A stretch of 64,000 nucleotides of DNA from Phallus indusiatus (Eukaryota > Basidiomycota > Agaricomycetes > Phallales > Phallaceae): the NCBI GenBank assembly GCA_027605045.1, contig JAQFWX010000008.1:372001-436000 (forward strand), read 5' to 3'. Shown one piece after another: positions 44,507 to 54,851 of the stretch. The translations under genes were made by a program, and so were the position numbers. The notes under the pieces were generated by a model. The model saw nothing but the letters and a program-made list of their open reading frames with translations. It was not told the origin of the DNA and ran no database searches. Position 1 is the first letter of the stretch; each line of letters opens with the position of its first letter.

Positions 44507-47134
44507 TCAGGGTCTCATTGGTTTGAGCCACGCATTGGCATTCTCAAATGATTCTGCCAGCTCAGGGCTGATTTGCTTATCGACGTGAAGACTTCTAATG
44601 GCCGCTAAAGCAGTATCCCAGAACCGGAACCCACGACTGACTTCAGCTTTCGGTGATTTGACTCCAGTAAAGTTTTCTTCGCAGATCTCCAAAGCCGTTT
44701 CTTTAGATTCTGCTACACCCTCGGCGTTGGCATCACGAACACAGACCCCACCATTAAGATGTGTGAGGGCATCTAGATAAACTTTGGCAAGCACTCCGAA
44801 CCCAGTATTAACATCAGTCTGGAAGGGTAGAGATAGTGAGATATCCAGTAGATCTTCGCGGTGACGACGAGCCTCTTCACGGATAAGCAGGTTCAAAGCC
44901 GTCATCTCGATTAAGGATCGGAGCGCACGCGATAAAGATCGAACGAAAGAGTTGAAAACCAACAGCTCACGAGATAATGGGGCTGACCATGGTTCGGGCT
45001 ATGACCGATAAGAAAAAAAAGGCCTTGATCCAGATCTTATCTTTCGCTTACCTTAAAGTTTAAGGGGAGAATGCTAAGAACCCGCATCACCAATAACATG
45101 CACTTCTTCTCCTCATCTGCAAAAAGATTAATGGGATCTCAATCGGGACGAGCAAGAAATGTAATACCATTTCCGAAGCTGGGGCCACCGCTATAGGCTC
45201 GGCCTGACCAGAGTTCCCCATGCACCACTCCTGCTCGAACTAGCTCCAAGAAAAGATACAGAGGATCTTGGTATTTATCATTCACTTTCATAGTTTTCGT
45301 AATTGCACTGAACATCGCCCGAGCGTAAGCCGTATGAACATGAGAATTTGTCAAGAATCTGCGGGTGTCTTTTAATTTATTAACTTCAGCTAAGATTAAG
45401 ATAAGCATACCCTCTTAATTCAAGGAACCGCCATATAACATTAGCCACGACTTCATCCTTCTTCTCGAGCAGTCTCGGACCGTTACCCTTGGACCGTGTG
45501 CGAACGGCATACTTGTCTTGACTTGTTGCGCCCAAACAAAGCGTAAAGTCAATCGTCGAAGACTGATAGTCAATTAGCTTTAAACAAGAAGATACATATG
45601 AAAAAAAAAAGCAACCCACATTCTGTCTACGTAGCTCATCATCCACAACGACGGATGAAACATTCCATCCGGAAACGCGTTCTGTCTGCTGCAACATGGG
45701 TGGTGTACTATGAACGATGGGCTTCGGGTGCGTCGACGGTGTATCAAACCAAAAAGATGCAGTAACGCGCTTAATTCCCCAGCTGTTATGTAGAACACTG
45801 CTGATCAATGCAAGAGCCATAGCACGAGGTCCCTGACTATTTTCAGTAATGACTTCCTTGATGAACCGGCGGTATTCCGTTGCTTCGCCACTGTCAAGGG
45901 GAGGGGGTTCAAGGATTTGGCCTGTACTAAGCCATACGAGCACTTGCGGTCCAATTAAACCACGGGAAAGGTAGAAGTACACTTCGTCCGGTAGGCGATT
46001 AGTAAAGATCTCATGTAAATCTTGCGGAACATCAGCAGGACTAATGGATGGTGCGTTGTGGTTGTGTAATGTTGACTGAGAAGACAGTGCCAGGGGAAGA
46101 GGGGTTACTGCTCCATCCGAGTTGAGAATCAAAGCGAATCTAATCAAGGAGCGGGCACGGAAGAATAATTCGAGGTAGTTGAGTTGTTTTACTGCGGGAT
46201 GATCCAGGAAAGCATTGACAGTGGCATGTCCGGATTTATAGTGCTTTACCATGTCGGTTAGAGACTTGACATTTTGATCGTAGATATTAAGACCGGGGAA
46301 AGTGGGAAGATATTCGCATCCTGCGAGAAGGCCGACATCGAGAAACAGCTCCTCACTGTTGATCGAGAGCTCGGACATGAGAGTTTTTTTGGAGATGTAT
46401 TTGAATACAGGTGTTTGAGCCGAGAAATCGATATTGGTGATAAGTTTGTCCACATTGTAATACAGTAGGGTCTCCGACGAACCGTATATAGCGTGAATGT
46501 AAGACTTTGCATGTCGTTGAAGATAGATCAGCTATATGGATGGCATGAGTCTTCCGCCATCTTTTATTTAAATATATCATGAACAAAAGACTCGCCTGAG
46601 CCCAGGCCATGTAAGGAGCGACAATATATTCGACATTCCTTTGTCTGAAGATTCTGAGGACAGGCCGCCAGATATCCCATTGAGTGATGCAAGGGCGCGT
46701 TTCAAATAGTTTCTGTGCTTGCTCCTCCTTGCCATCTTCATACTTGGCCCAAGCATCTTTGCGTTCTCTGCAGGAATCCGCGAAATCGTTGGTGCTGGGC
46801 TTGGGTCGCTTGGCAGGTAACAAGCCAGGAAAAACGAAAACAGGTTTGATGCGTATTTTTTCTAAAACGCGCAGGTCTGCTTCAATGCGAGTTGATAGAG
46901 CGAGGGGAAGACCGCCTGTGGCAGCCAATAGAGGCTCTCTAGATGGGGGATTTTCGAGTATTTGAGTCAGATAGTGTGACGCATCAATTCCTAGACGAGT
47001 ATCTGCTAAGACGGTGAGTGGTAATATCTGCGCCCTCTCTGAGAAGAAAGCTGAAAAAAAATAACAATGAAGAAGTAAGACCCCTGTTTATCGGAAAAGT
47101 CAGATTCCATGCCTTCCAGTTGCTTGATACCCAT
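44507..47134 (-). CDS. MKT1: MKT1-like post-transcriptional regulator (XPG-fold)
   Basis: Relative of yeast Mkt1, which binds Pbp1 and controls translation and stability of certain mRNAs. Starts at ATG 47134 (MGIKQLEGMESD). A small intron leads to ERAQILPLTVLADTRLGIDA, then SHYLTQILENPPSREPLLAA, the XPG-N-like part. The XPG-I-like part includes YIVAPYMAWAQ, LIYLQRHAKSYIHAIYGSSE and FLDVGLLAGCEYLPTFPGLN. The acidic residues of true FEN/XPG nucleases are only partly kept, as in other Mkt1 proteins. The C-terminal Mkt1 domains follow (VWLSTGQILEPPPLDSG, ending SFENANAWLKPMRP). There are about nine exons and roughly 780 residues. The short N-terminal exon join is the least certain part. Confidence 0.85.
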
Positions 47135-47729
47135 GGCAATAGAAAGAGCCTTTTTTCGTGTCGGCGACGGAGGACTTTGGTGAGGACGGTATGATTACGT
47201 AACAGAGATGACACACAACGGGAAACTGACCAGCAACGAGGAAAAGCGAGATGCGTGGAAGTGACAAGTGCTAGTGAGATCTGAGAAGTGGGGGACTGAT
47301 GGCGTCGTTACGCCGTCACAGAGTCACTGCGGTGTCACGGCGACGTGTTATGGCGTGTCCACTGAGCCAAGGTGACGGGCTGGTTCGAGAATTTTCGGTC
47401 CTCTGAACAACGGCTTACTAATCTCCTGGCTCCCTTACCCCTTCTTGGACGACAAGTACTTAAAGTAGCGGTGTTGGTTGCCCCTCTCTGGTCTCTCCTC
47501 CCTCCCCAAATCACAGTCATTGCTTCCTTCTTCCCGCCCCTCCCCTTCTTCATTCTGCCACTACTCATCACCATCGACGCTACTTTGAAGTAGTCCGTCA
47601 CCACCAAGCCGTGTGATTGGAGGCCTCGCCTCGTCCGGTGCAGCCATTTGGCTCTGCAAGCTACCCGCTTGTTAATTATTATTATAATTCACCTGCTGTC
47701 CTTTACGATATCGCTCTTAATTATTTCCG
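47135..47729. other. divergent promoter region
   Basis: Separates MKT1 (minus) from the RVSF-motif gene (plus). A GC-rich stretch at 47296-47360 repeats cgtcac/gtgacg-like words (ggcgtcgttacgccgtcacag, split here by reading), possibly binding sites. No gene is supported: the 73- and 90-codon frames at 47335-47607 oppose each other and have no motif. Confidence 0.45.
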
Positions 47730-48953
47730 ATGATGAAGGGCATCCTCAAGCGCTACTCCCGTCCAGCAAGTTCTCGGCCAGAGAACAACACTTATACCCT
47801 CCAAGAAGTTGACTCTCCCAAGAAACGTGTTTCGTTTGACAATCCAGATCTCGTCAAGGTGTTTGAGGCAGACGAATGGGACCGTAGTCCAGCTCAGGTC
47901 ACTTTGAAGCTTACTTGCAAGTGAGTACCTCGAACTCCATTATCCCTTTCTCCCCAATAGTCCCAAAAAGAGGATGGCGTTACCGCGTCACCCCATTGCA
48001 ATTTACGTTGTTTACTAACATACACTTTATCATATAGGGATGTTGCCGAGCTGAGAGAGCTGAATATCTCTCTCCTCAGGCCTGGCCCTCTCGCGATGGA
48101 ACGTACCAAGTCCAAGAGACCAACCCCCCGCAGCGCAAACCCGCAGCCACCGTCGCTTACTCCGTATATTCCCTCCAGCCATAGTGCGCTTCAACTTAGC
48201 GCTCCAACTCGTTATACCCCCGTTACCCGCCCGTCCTCACCCATCCCGGGCTTTAGAACTTCGACCCTGTCTTCCCCAATACTCCCCGCCTTGTCGACCC
48301 GTCGACTCCCTGGTTTATTGGAAGACCCCCCCACGGTTCCCTCGACCGCAGTTGATGATAATGTCAAATGCGACGAATATAACTCGGAAAGCGATTCCTT
48401 GTCATTGGTTAGGTCCCCACCGGGTCTGTCGGTTCCCGCCTCGACAGTCGACAATAGTCCCTCTTTGGTTCCCGAGGTCCCATCGAATTTGTCCTCTCCC
48501 AGTTCCAATGCGACAAGTCCAAAACCTCCTCCAATGACTACGGCTATACCCCTCTATCGACCCCCGCACTTGCGTGCCAAATTCCCCAATTCACTTGTCA
48601 AATTTTCAGATAGTCCGACCCCTGCCGCCGCGGTCCCAACTGCTACGCGCAATACGTTTGAAAAGGTGGTTATCGATCCTGAAGCATTCGGTGCTCCAAT
48701 TACGCCTTTCAGCACCAAGGCTTCTGCATTGATAGATTTGGAAGGCAAAGCGGAATCGGTCTCGCTGGTGCTGAACAAGGATTGCGACAAGAATGCAATG
48801 TCTATGGCTCCCCCTCCCGTCCCTGTACTGTCGAGAAAATCGTCTCGTGGTTTAATGGGGTGGGAGCTCAAGCGCGGCGTTAATACTCCAGGTAAACTCG
48901 GATTCGGATTAGTTAGGAAACAACAACAGGTCGGCAGTGATTCTCAGAAGTGA
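47730..48953 (+). CDS. unknown Ser/Pro-rich protein with a PP1-docking-like RVSF motif
   Basis: Two exons fit: 47730-47920 and 48038-48953, giving about 369 residues. The N-terminus holds SPKKRVSFDNPDLVKVFEAD, and KRVSF is a textbook match to the RVxF motif that docks protein phosphatase 1. A conserved-looking stretch follows, VAELRELNISLL. The rest is Pro/Ser-rich and probably disordered (PSRS..., LYRPPHLRAKFPN) until a short C-terminal segment, RGLMGWELKRGVNTPGKLGF. There is no signal or membrane segment. A PP1 regulator is a reasonable guess, not shown. A trailing internal YRPPHLR could be an eIF4E-type or RNA-binding peptide, but this is not established. Confidence 0.65.
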
Positions 48954-49255
48954 AGGAAAGGTGGAGCGAAAGAACCTTTGGACTATACTCGGAAAGCAAA
49001 AACTTAATGATGATTCGCAATGAAAACTTATGAAATTGTGTCCCAAAGTGTTCCCCCCTTTTGTAATAGTTACTGTAGCATCCTTTGCCTATGATAACCC
49101 CCCCTTCTTTTGCCAAGGCATATAATAATGATTGGATTGAGCAAATCTTGGTGTGACTGAGAGCCCTTTACGCGTTACCCCCGGCACTCTCACCAGTGAA
49201 TTGATGATTTCACGCAACGTAGCCAGACGGCTACACACAACATGTATAGTCCGAC

Positions 49256-50552
49256 ATGAAAACCCTCTTGTCCGTATTCTCTTCACAAAGCGCGTGGCAA
49301 ACACTTATACTCATTAAGTTTATTAGGGGCTTCCGCGCTCTTCAGACAAGCTTCCACCTCAAATTCCTCGTCGGAACGCACCGATACCCAAACGAGCTAT
49401 ACCTCATGTTAACCACGTTGTCGCCGTTGCTTCCGGAAAAGGAGGAGTAGGAAAAAGTACAATTGCCGGTAAATAAATTATCGTATGTTTTTTTTGTTCT
49501 TGTGTGGCTATACTGAGACTATTCGGCTTGGTTCAGTCAATCTGGCCCTTGCGCTTTCTGCAAAATACCCACGCACGAGAGTAGGTTTATTGGATCTTGA
49601 TATATTTGGCCCTTCGATTCCAAAATTGATGGGGTTAGAAAACATGGGTGAACCCGAATTAACAAAGTGTCAGTTCTCTATCTGAAACTAAAACGGTCTC
49701 ATCTAATATGAGTTGATTTTGATATTGTGCTAATCTATGCAAACCCCAGCCAAGGCACTCGTCCCGCTGACGAACTATGATATTTCATGCATGTCTATTG
49801 GATTTCTTCTCCCTCCGTCAGCCGCAAATGATGCGCCTGTCGTCTGGAGAGGTTTAATGGTTCAAAAGGCAGTTCAACAGCTTTTATTTGATGTAGATTG
49901 GCGGCAAAAAACGGGCCAGCGAGAAGTCGACAATGGTGGGCACAATCTAGATATTTTAGTGATAGACATGCCTCCTGGGACCGGAGATGTTCAACTAACT
50001 TTGGGACAGCTTGTGAAAGTTGATGGTGAAAAAACTTCTCTCCTTCTCATTTCATCTCAGCTCGCTCTTCTAGTTCTTATTTTTTTTCTGATTCCATGAT
50101 GTTCTATTTTTCCATTCAGGGGCTGTGATTGTATCCACGCCACAAGATGTCGCCCTCCTTGACGCTCGCAAAGGTGTTCACATGTTCAGAAAAGTTGGTG
50201 TGTCGGTAGGTGCAAGCTTATTAGAGATTTACCCGCACACACTAATTTCGATGCGCCCCGATCATTCTTCATTCTTTTCAAGATATTGGGTCTCGTGATC
50301 AACTCTGCGTTTTATCGCTGTTCGTCCTGTTCTGAGAAGCACTATCTGTTTGGCTCACTTGATTCGGCGCGGCAGACAAGCAAAGACCTTGGCAGCACCG
50401 TGCTCGGTGAGATTCCATTGGTTCCCGAAATAAACCGGTTAGGAGATCAAGGAAGATTGGGCGATATATTTATTGATTCTGGAGATTTGCGGAACTTCAG
50501 AGATGTCATGGAAGACGTCGCAAGTGAGGTTTGGACGAGATTGTCTGTCTAA
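49256..50552 (+). CDS. IND1: mitochondrial Fe-S assembly P-loop NTPase (Ind1/NUBPL)
   Basis: Mrp/NBP35 family protein that delivers Fe-S clusters for respiratory complex I. The first exon is six codons (49256-49273, MKTLLS), then a 53-nt intron (GTATTC...TTATTAG) and [17 protein letters not shown]. The deviant Walker A is [15 protein letters not shown]. Next come [37 protein letters not shown] and [17 protein letters not shown]. The cluster-binding pair is [12 protein letters not shown]. There are about six exons. The N-terminus is short but basic and lacks acidic residues at first, fitting a mitochondrial presequence. The donor after ELTKS is GTCAGT. Confidence 0.9.
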
Positions 50553-50614
50553 GCTGAGTTTGAAAAGGAAGCCCTGGAAAAAAACCGCAACGACTTGCTA
50601 ATTGCGATCTAACA

Positions 50615-51422
50615 ATGTCCTCCACACATGTCTCTACTGTATGTTTTCCCCCTCCCTTTTAGTTTTCCCATCATGTTTTCCAAATAAAATCATCAATTCT
50701 GTCTAGGAAACGCGTATGTTTGGCGACCTTTCTGCTGCTCTCATCCAGGAGTCGCGAAGGGCCCAGGTCTCCAACGCGTTGCCTAAATACAATCAGCAGC
50801 TTGTGCATGCCATCATTCGTGAAATAAATTTTCTTGAATCGGCTCTCGCTCCATTAGTGAGCAATGAAAATGAAAATCGGACTCCGGGAGAACTTTGTTC
50901 GATCATGATCTATTCAACATCAATAGCCCATAATCGGCGTTGTCTCATTGCCTATCACAATCATCGATTGGAAATGCTCAAATCGATATATTGGGGTACA
51001 GGATGCGCCTTGCCATTGACCCTCAACCCATCGCACATACGTCCGAATTTGCTACCAGCCGAAGTTGATTTTTTACGTGAATACGACGAGCTGGTGAAGC
51101 AGTTTAGAGATGAGTTCAAAAGCGTCAGCGGTGACATCGATGATATCGGAGGTTCGTTCTGCCATGTCATCATCAAAATGAATGTATTTGTGAGCCAACA
51201 AAACAACATTCGTATATATGTATAGAACTGGCATCCGTGGATATCACCTCAGATATCTTGACACCTCCGAAAGATTTACACGTCCTTGTCCAGGTGGTGA
51301 AAGAATGTGGCATTGTCCAAACGGAACTAGGAGCCATCGAGTTCAAACTGGGCGAACGATATCTAGTCCGTCGCGTGGATATGGAACATCTCATTATTCA
51401 AGGTTACTTGCAGGTAGTATAG
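50615..51422 (+). CDS. PSF1: GINS complex subunit Psf1
   Basis: Part of the CMG replicative helicase at DNA replication forks. Three exons fit: 50615-50638 (MSSTHVST), 50707-51150 or so, and from 51226 (ELASVDITSDI) to the stop at 51420-51422. About 220 residues. Motifs: MFGDLSAALIQESRRAQVSN, YNQQLVHAIIREINFLESAL, AHNRRCLIAYHNHRLEML, and the C-terminal B domain PPKDLHVLVQVVKECGIVQT, ELGAIEFKLGERYLVRR and VEHLI-type MEHLIIQGYLQVV. Length is normal for the family. The gene ends 10 bp from the end of the opposing membrane-protein gene, so the two transcripts must overlap. Confidence 0.93.
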
Positions 51423-51432
51423 GCTTGCTTAA

Positions 51433-52115
51433 TTATATAATGTCGATGACGAGGGAACACATGCTACACATTATTGTGTTCAATCACTTCACCAGGCACA
51501 AACCGTGTGTCCATCCAGAACCCACTCACCTAGTCACCGTGATTAGGCTTTGTGTAAATACCCATATGAGAGGAATCCATCTGATTGATTGTGATAATGA
51601 TGATGCGACTTGAGGTGAAAAAGAAAAAAAGTAAGAAACCCACGTTGAAACCCGCAGTCTGCCAGCCGTATAGACACCTGCAATCAGGAAACCAACAATT
51701 GTACTTGCTAAAACTGACAAGAACAATCCGAAGATGCCGTATAAAAGAAAAACCAGCATGGCGTATATGAAATATCGACGATGAAGCCTGTCTGCGTGCT
51801 TGGATTGGGAAGGAGGGTCCTCCACGGATCGCCGTAATGACCATGGTCGTTGACGTTGAGACCGCCGAACTGGTTCAAATACTAGCACAAGTGCGGCACA
51901 GATTCCTGTTAATAAGAAAAGAGGTGCGTAAAGAATGAAAGTCCAATAAAGGGTGAATAGATAGACATCTGAGATGGACAGATTAAAGACAGTATCATGA
52001 TATGCTGACAGTCCTGAAACTGACCTTTAACGTTGTCAATGAATATAGAGTCATGATTTCTATGGTCGATATTAATATGAGGTTTGTAAAGCGAAGGAAA
52101 TGTGGAAGTGAACAT
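51433..52115 (-). CDS. four-pass membrane protein of unknown function
   Basis: Four exons fit: from ATG 52115 (MFTSTFPSLYKPHINIDH to DNVK), then DVYLFTLYWTFILYAPLF, a long exon, then WIPLIWVFTQSLITVT and a last exon (SMCSLVIDII) ending at 51435-51433. About 190 residues. Hydrophobic segments: LYWTFILYAPLFLLTGICAA, YAMLVFLLYGIFGLFLSVLA, IVGFLIAGVYTAG and IPLIWVFTQSLIT. The layout resembles a family of small conserved fungal membrane proteins that I cannot name. Between segments 1 and 2 is a basic loop (RRSQRQRPWSLRR). Donor GTGGGT of intron 3 is chosen for phase. Confidence 0.65.
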
Positions 52116-52252
52116 GTAAAAAGATCGTGCTGCAACTGACCACTGCCAGCAGCAAGACTGAGGAGGCTCGCTTACGTCATAGTATGGCGACTGATAACGA
52201 AAAGTATTCCTGTTGCAAGTAAATTACAGTACATGTTGTTTCTAAGATTAGC

Positions 52253-54246
52253 TTAAAAGAACCAAGAAAAGGTTTCCTGACGTATGAATTGAGGTAAAAC
52301 CCCTAAATCCATTATACTTTCTACAGCAAGGCGAGCCAGACCTGGAGGTGCACATATGGAAATATCCCGGGTATTGATATCATTAATTTCGTTCAAGATT
52401 GTTGAACTAAATCGACCCGGATGAGGCTTTAAAGAAATCCAGGAAGGAAGAGGACCTGGCGAAAATGGTGCATTCGAGAATACGTGAATCCCCACACGAT
52501 GAGAAATGACATCACTAGGAGACACTGTCTCCAGGGATTGAAGAAATAAAGGAAGGTGGACTTGCGGCGTTGACGTACAAAACACCAACGCGATATCGTA
52601 ACCGAGTTCTGTTAATGATAGGATGTGCTTGAATAGACTTATGAACGGGGTTATCCCAATCCCTCCGGCTATCCATAATAATGAAGTCTTTTCGGTAGGT
52701 AAAGCGAAGTCACCTCCACTGGCTATGACGGGAATGGACAGAGGTAACATGTTCAAGGGCGGGTCCACACTTGGAGCAGCTGTCTGGTTGCCAATATCAA
52801 ACAAATACCCGGTAACCAATCCCTTTGACTGTTTTTGTATCGTGAGCTCAAATTCGTCTACTGGAGAGGGAGAAAAACTCGTGACAGTCCACGTCCGGAA
52901 GAAGTCCTCGCCTTTCGGGTCGAATTCGGAAATTCTTCCAGCTCGCTGTAGCGCTTCCGCGAAGTTCATTTGAACCCAATCCCCACTTCCGATGGAAATA
53001 GGAGAAGACAGTTTGAACCTAAAAACCCCCAAGTTCGGTGACTTTAGGGACATACTGACGAGCTGGGCGGATAAATGCTTGTGAGACTTTTGTGTAGACT
53101 TCTCTTCCGTCAGCACGCGCAGTGGAGGGCAGGCGGACGAAAACTTTGTCAGTTCTGGACGTTCTCGTAAAGGAATAGCGTTCTTCACGAAAACATATCC
53201 CATGACTTTCATCGTTGTAAGCACCTGTACGCGAGGCATTAACATTCGAGCCCTCTTCCCGACATGATTTCGTGCAGTGCCAGTAAGATATAAAATGTTT
53301 CCGGTTTTATAGCATGGTATTGTCATTGCTGCAACTGGAGTTGTCTCGATATTACCGAGGGAATTCATTAGATGATTTCCTAATAAAGATGAGAAAATGA
53401 AAATTGTGGTGAAGATTGCAAATTTACCTGGATAGTCGGGGAAAATGACTGTTCTCCCATCTGTGATGCGAACGCGAGCGAAGCCAGGAAACCCACTGCG
53501 AATATTGAAACCCAGATGAGAAGGAAAATCTTTTTCATCCTTTTTGGCGGCAGCATAATAAGTCCCGAAATATATTGCATCTTGAGACAAAATAAAATCA
53601 ATGATTTCTTGTGGCAAGCGGTCAGAAGGTTTGAGCTCCAGCTGCTGAAAAACGACGGTGGGCGAAACACTCTCGTGGGGGATTAGCTGTCGTGTGGTCA
53701 TAAATTTACTGTTGCCCCTAGAACAAAAGTCAGACAAGTCATCTCTTTTTTTGGACGAAATCAGCCACACCCTGGCATCGCCTGCTTCACTTCAAGTTTT
53801 AGAAGCCATTCCGTTCCAATCTTATGTACCGCATCTATTACACCCGAGAACTTGGTTCGCGGACCTTTGTGTGTCTCTAAATTGGTGGATAAGGTGGATC
53901 CTGCAACGAGCGGCTTAAGGGGATTATCCTGCCCATGGACTAGCAGACAAGTTTCGTAAAGTGGATCTCCTTGCCATGGTTGACATTTCACCATTAATAA
54001 GTTTTCCTTTGGGCTCGAGATAATTCCCGGAGTGCCATTCGGTGACGTAAGAATAGAAACCCACGGACGACCTCGAACATCAAGGGCGACAACTGGAAGA
54101 AAAACTACACGCGAATATGCATTGCGTTCTTCATCGGGTAAAGCGTTCGTGAACAACTCGTGTGCATCTGCGACTTCTGTTGAATATCGTAACTGCATTT
54201 GTATTGCGGCTTCTCCGGGGTGCCATCCTTTGAGACCGCGAGACAT
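52253..54246 (-). CDS. PNPOx-like plus ferredoxin-reductase-type flavin oxidoreductase
   Basis: A two-part flavoprotein of about 640 residues. It starts MSRGLKGWHPGEAAIQMQLR. The N-terminal half (about residues 30-330) resembles pyridoxamine-phosphate-oxidase-like FMN-binding split barrels (FLPVVALDVRGRPWVSILTS and ARVRITDGRTVIFPDYPGNH). The C-terminal half is a ferredoxin-NADP-reductase-type module: FRTWTVTSFSPS for FAD, LLWIAGGIGITPFISLFKHI for the pyrophosphate of NAD(P)H, and ICAPPGLARLAVESIMDLGV near the end. There is no 2Fe-2S domain. Two introns are clear (near 53760-53715 and 53430-53376). Electron acceptor and pathway unknown. It is divergent from the NACHT gene. Confidence 0.8.
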
Positions 54247-54851
54247 GTTGTGCTTGGTGTTATTCGGAGGGTAATGAACAAGTAATGGTACCGAGAAGCA
54301 TGCCGCCGCCAGACTTTAGATCCTAGACGACGAACGTTCGTGCATAATTACTCCATTCCAGAACGGAATAGATCACAAGACATTTTTAGTCATGGCACAT
54401 GCAGTTGGATATTGTGTGATGGTAGTGATGGAAGTCCGGCAGAAAAGCCTCGTTGCAGGAGGGAATCATGACGTTTTCGGTATAGGTAGCATGACAGGGC
54501 TGATTTTGCTTGATTTTCAAATTGAGAGGATACAAAACTAGAATGACCGCGCTCAGTCGCCTAGGCTTTGCTGTGTCGGCGGCTGCGGCGCATACCACTT
54601 GCTGAAGATGGCCGAAGCCAAGGACGTGATATGACTGGCTCCGGTTGATACGGTTGTCTTTGCCTATTTTGCCTTGCATGATTAATAGTTCTCCCTTTGA
54701 AACGTGATGGTTAATAGGAGCACTAAGTCTATGAATTAGTCATGAGACGAGTCAGAATCGGGGTTCTACCGCGACAGGTTCTCGCTATGCAAATCGTTGA
54801 GGATCAGGCAGATCTTCTCTTTCGACCATTGGAGCAGACACCAGACACTCG
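54247..54851. other. divergent intergenic region, no gene seen
   Basis: Between the oxidoreductase and the NACHT gene. A 97-codon minus-strand frame at 54386-54679 has no motif and no splice support. It presumably contains both promoters. Confidence 0.45.
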
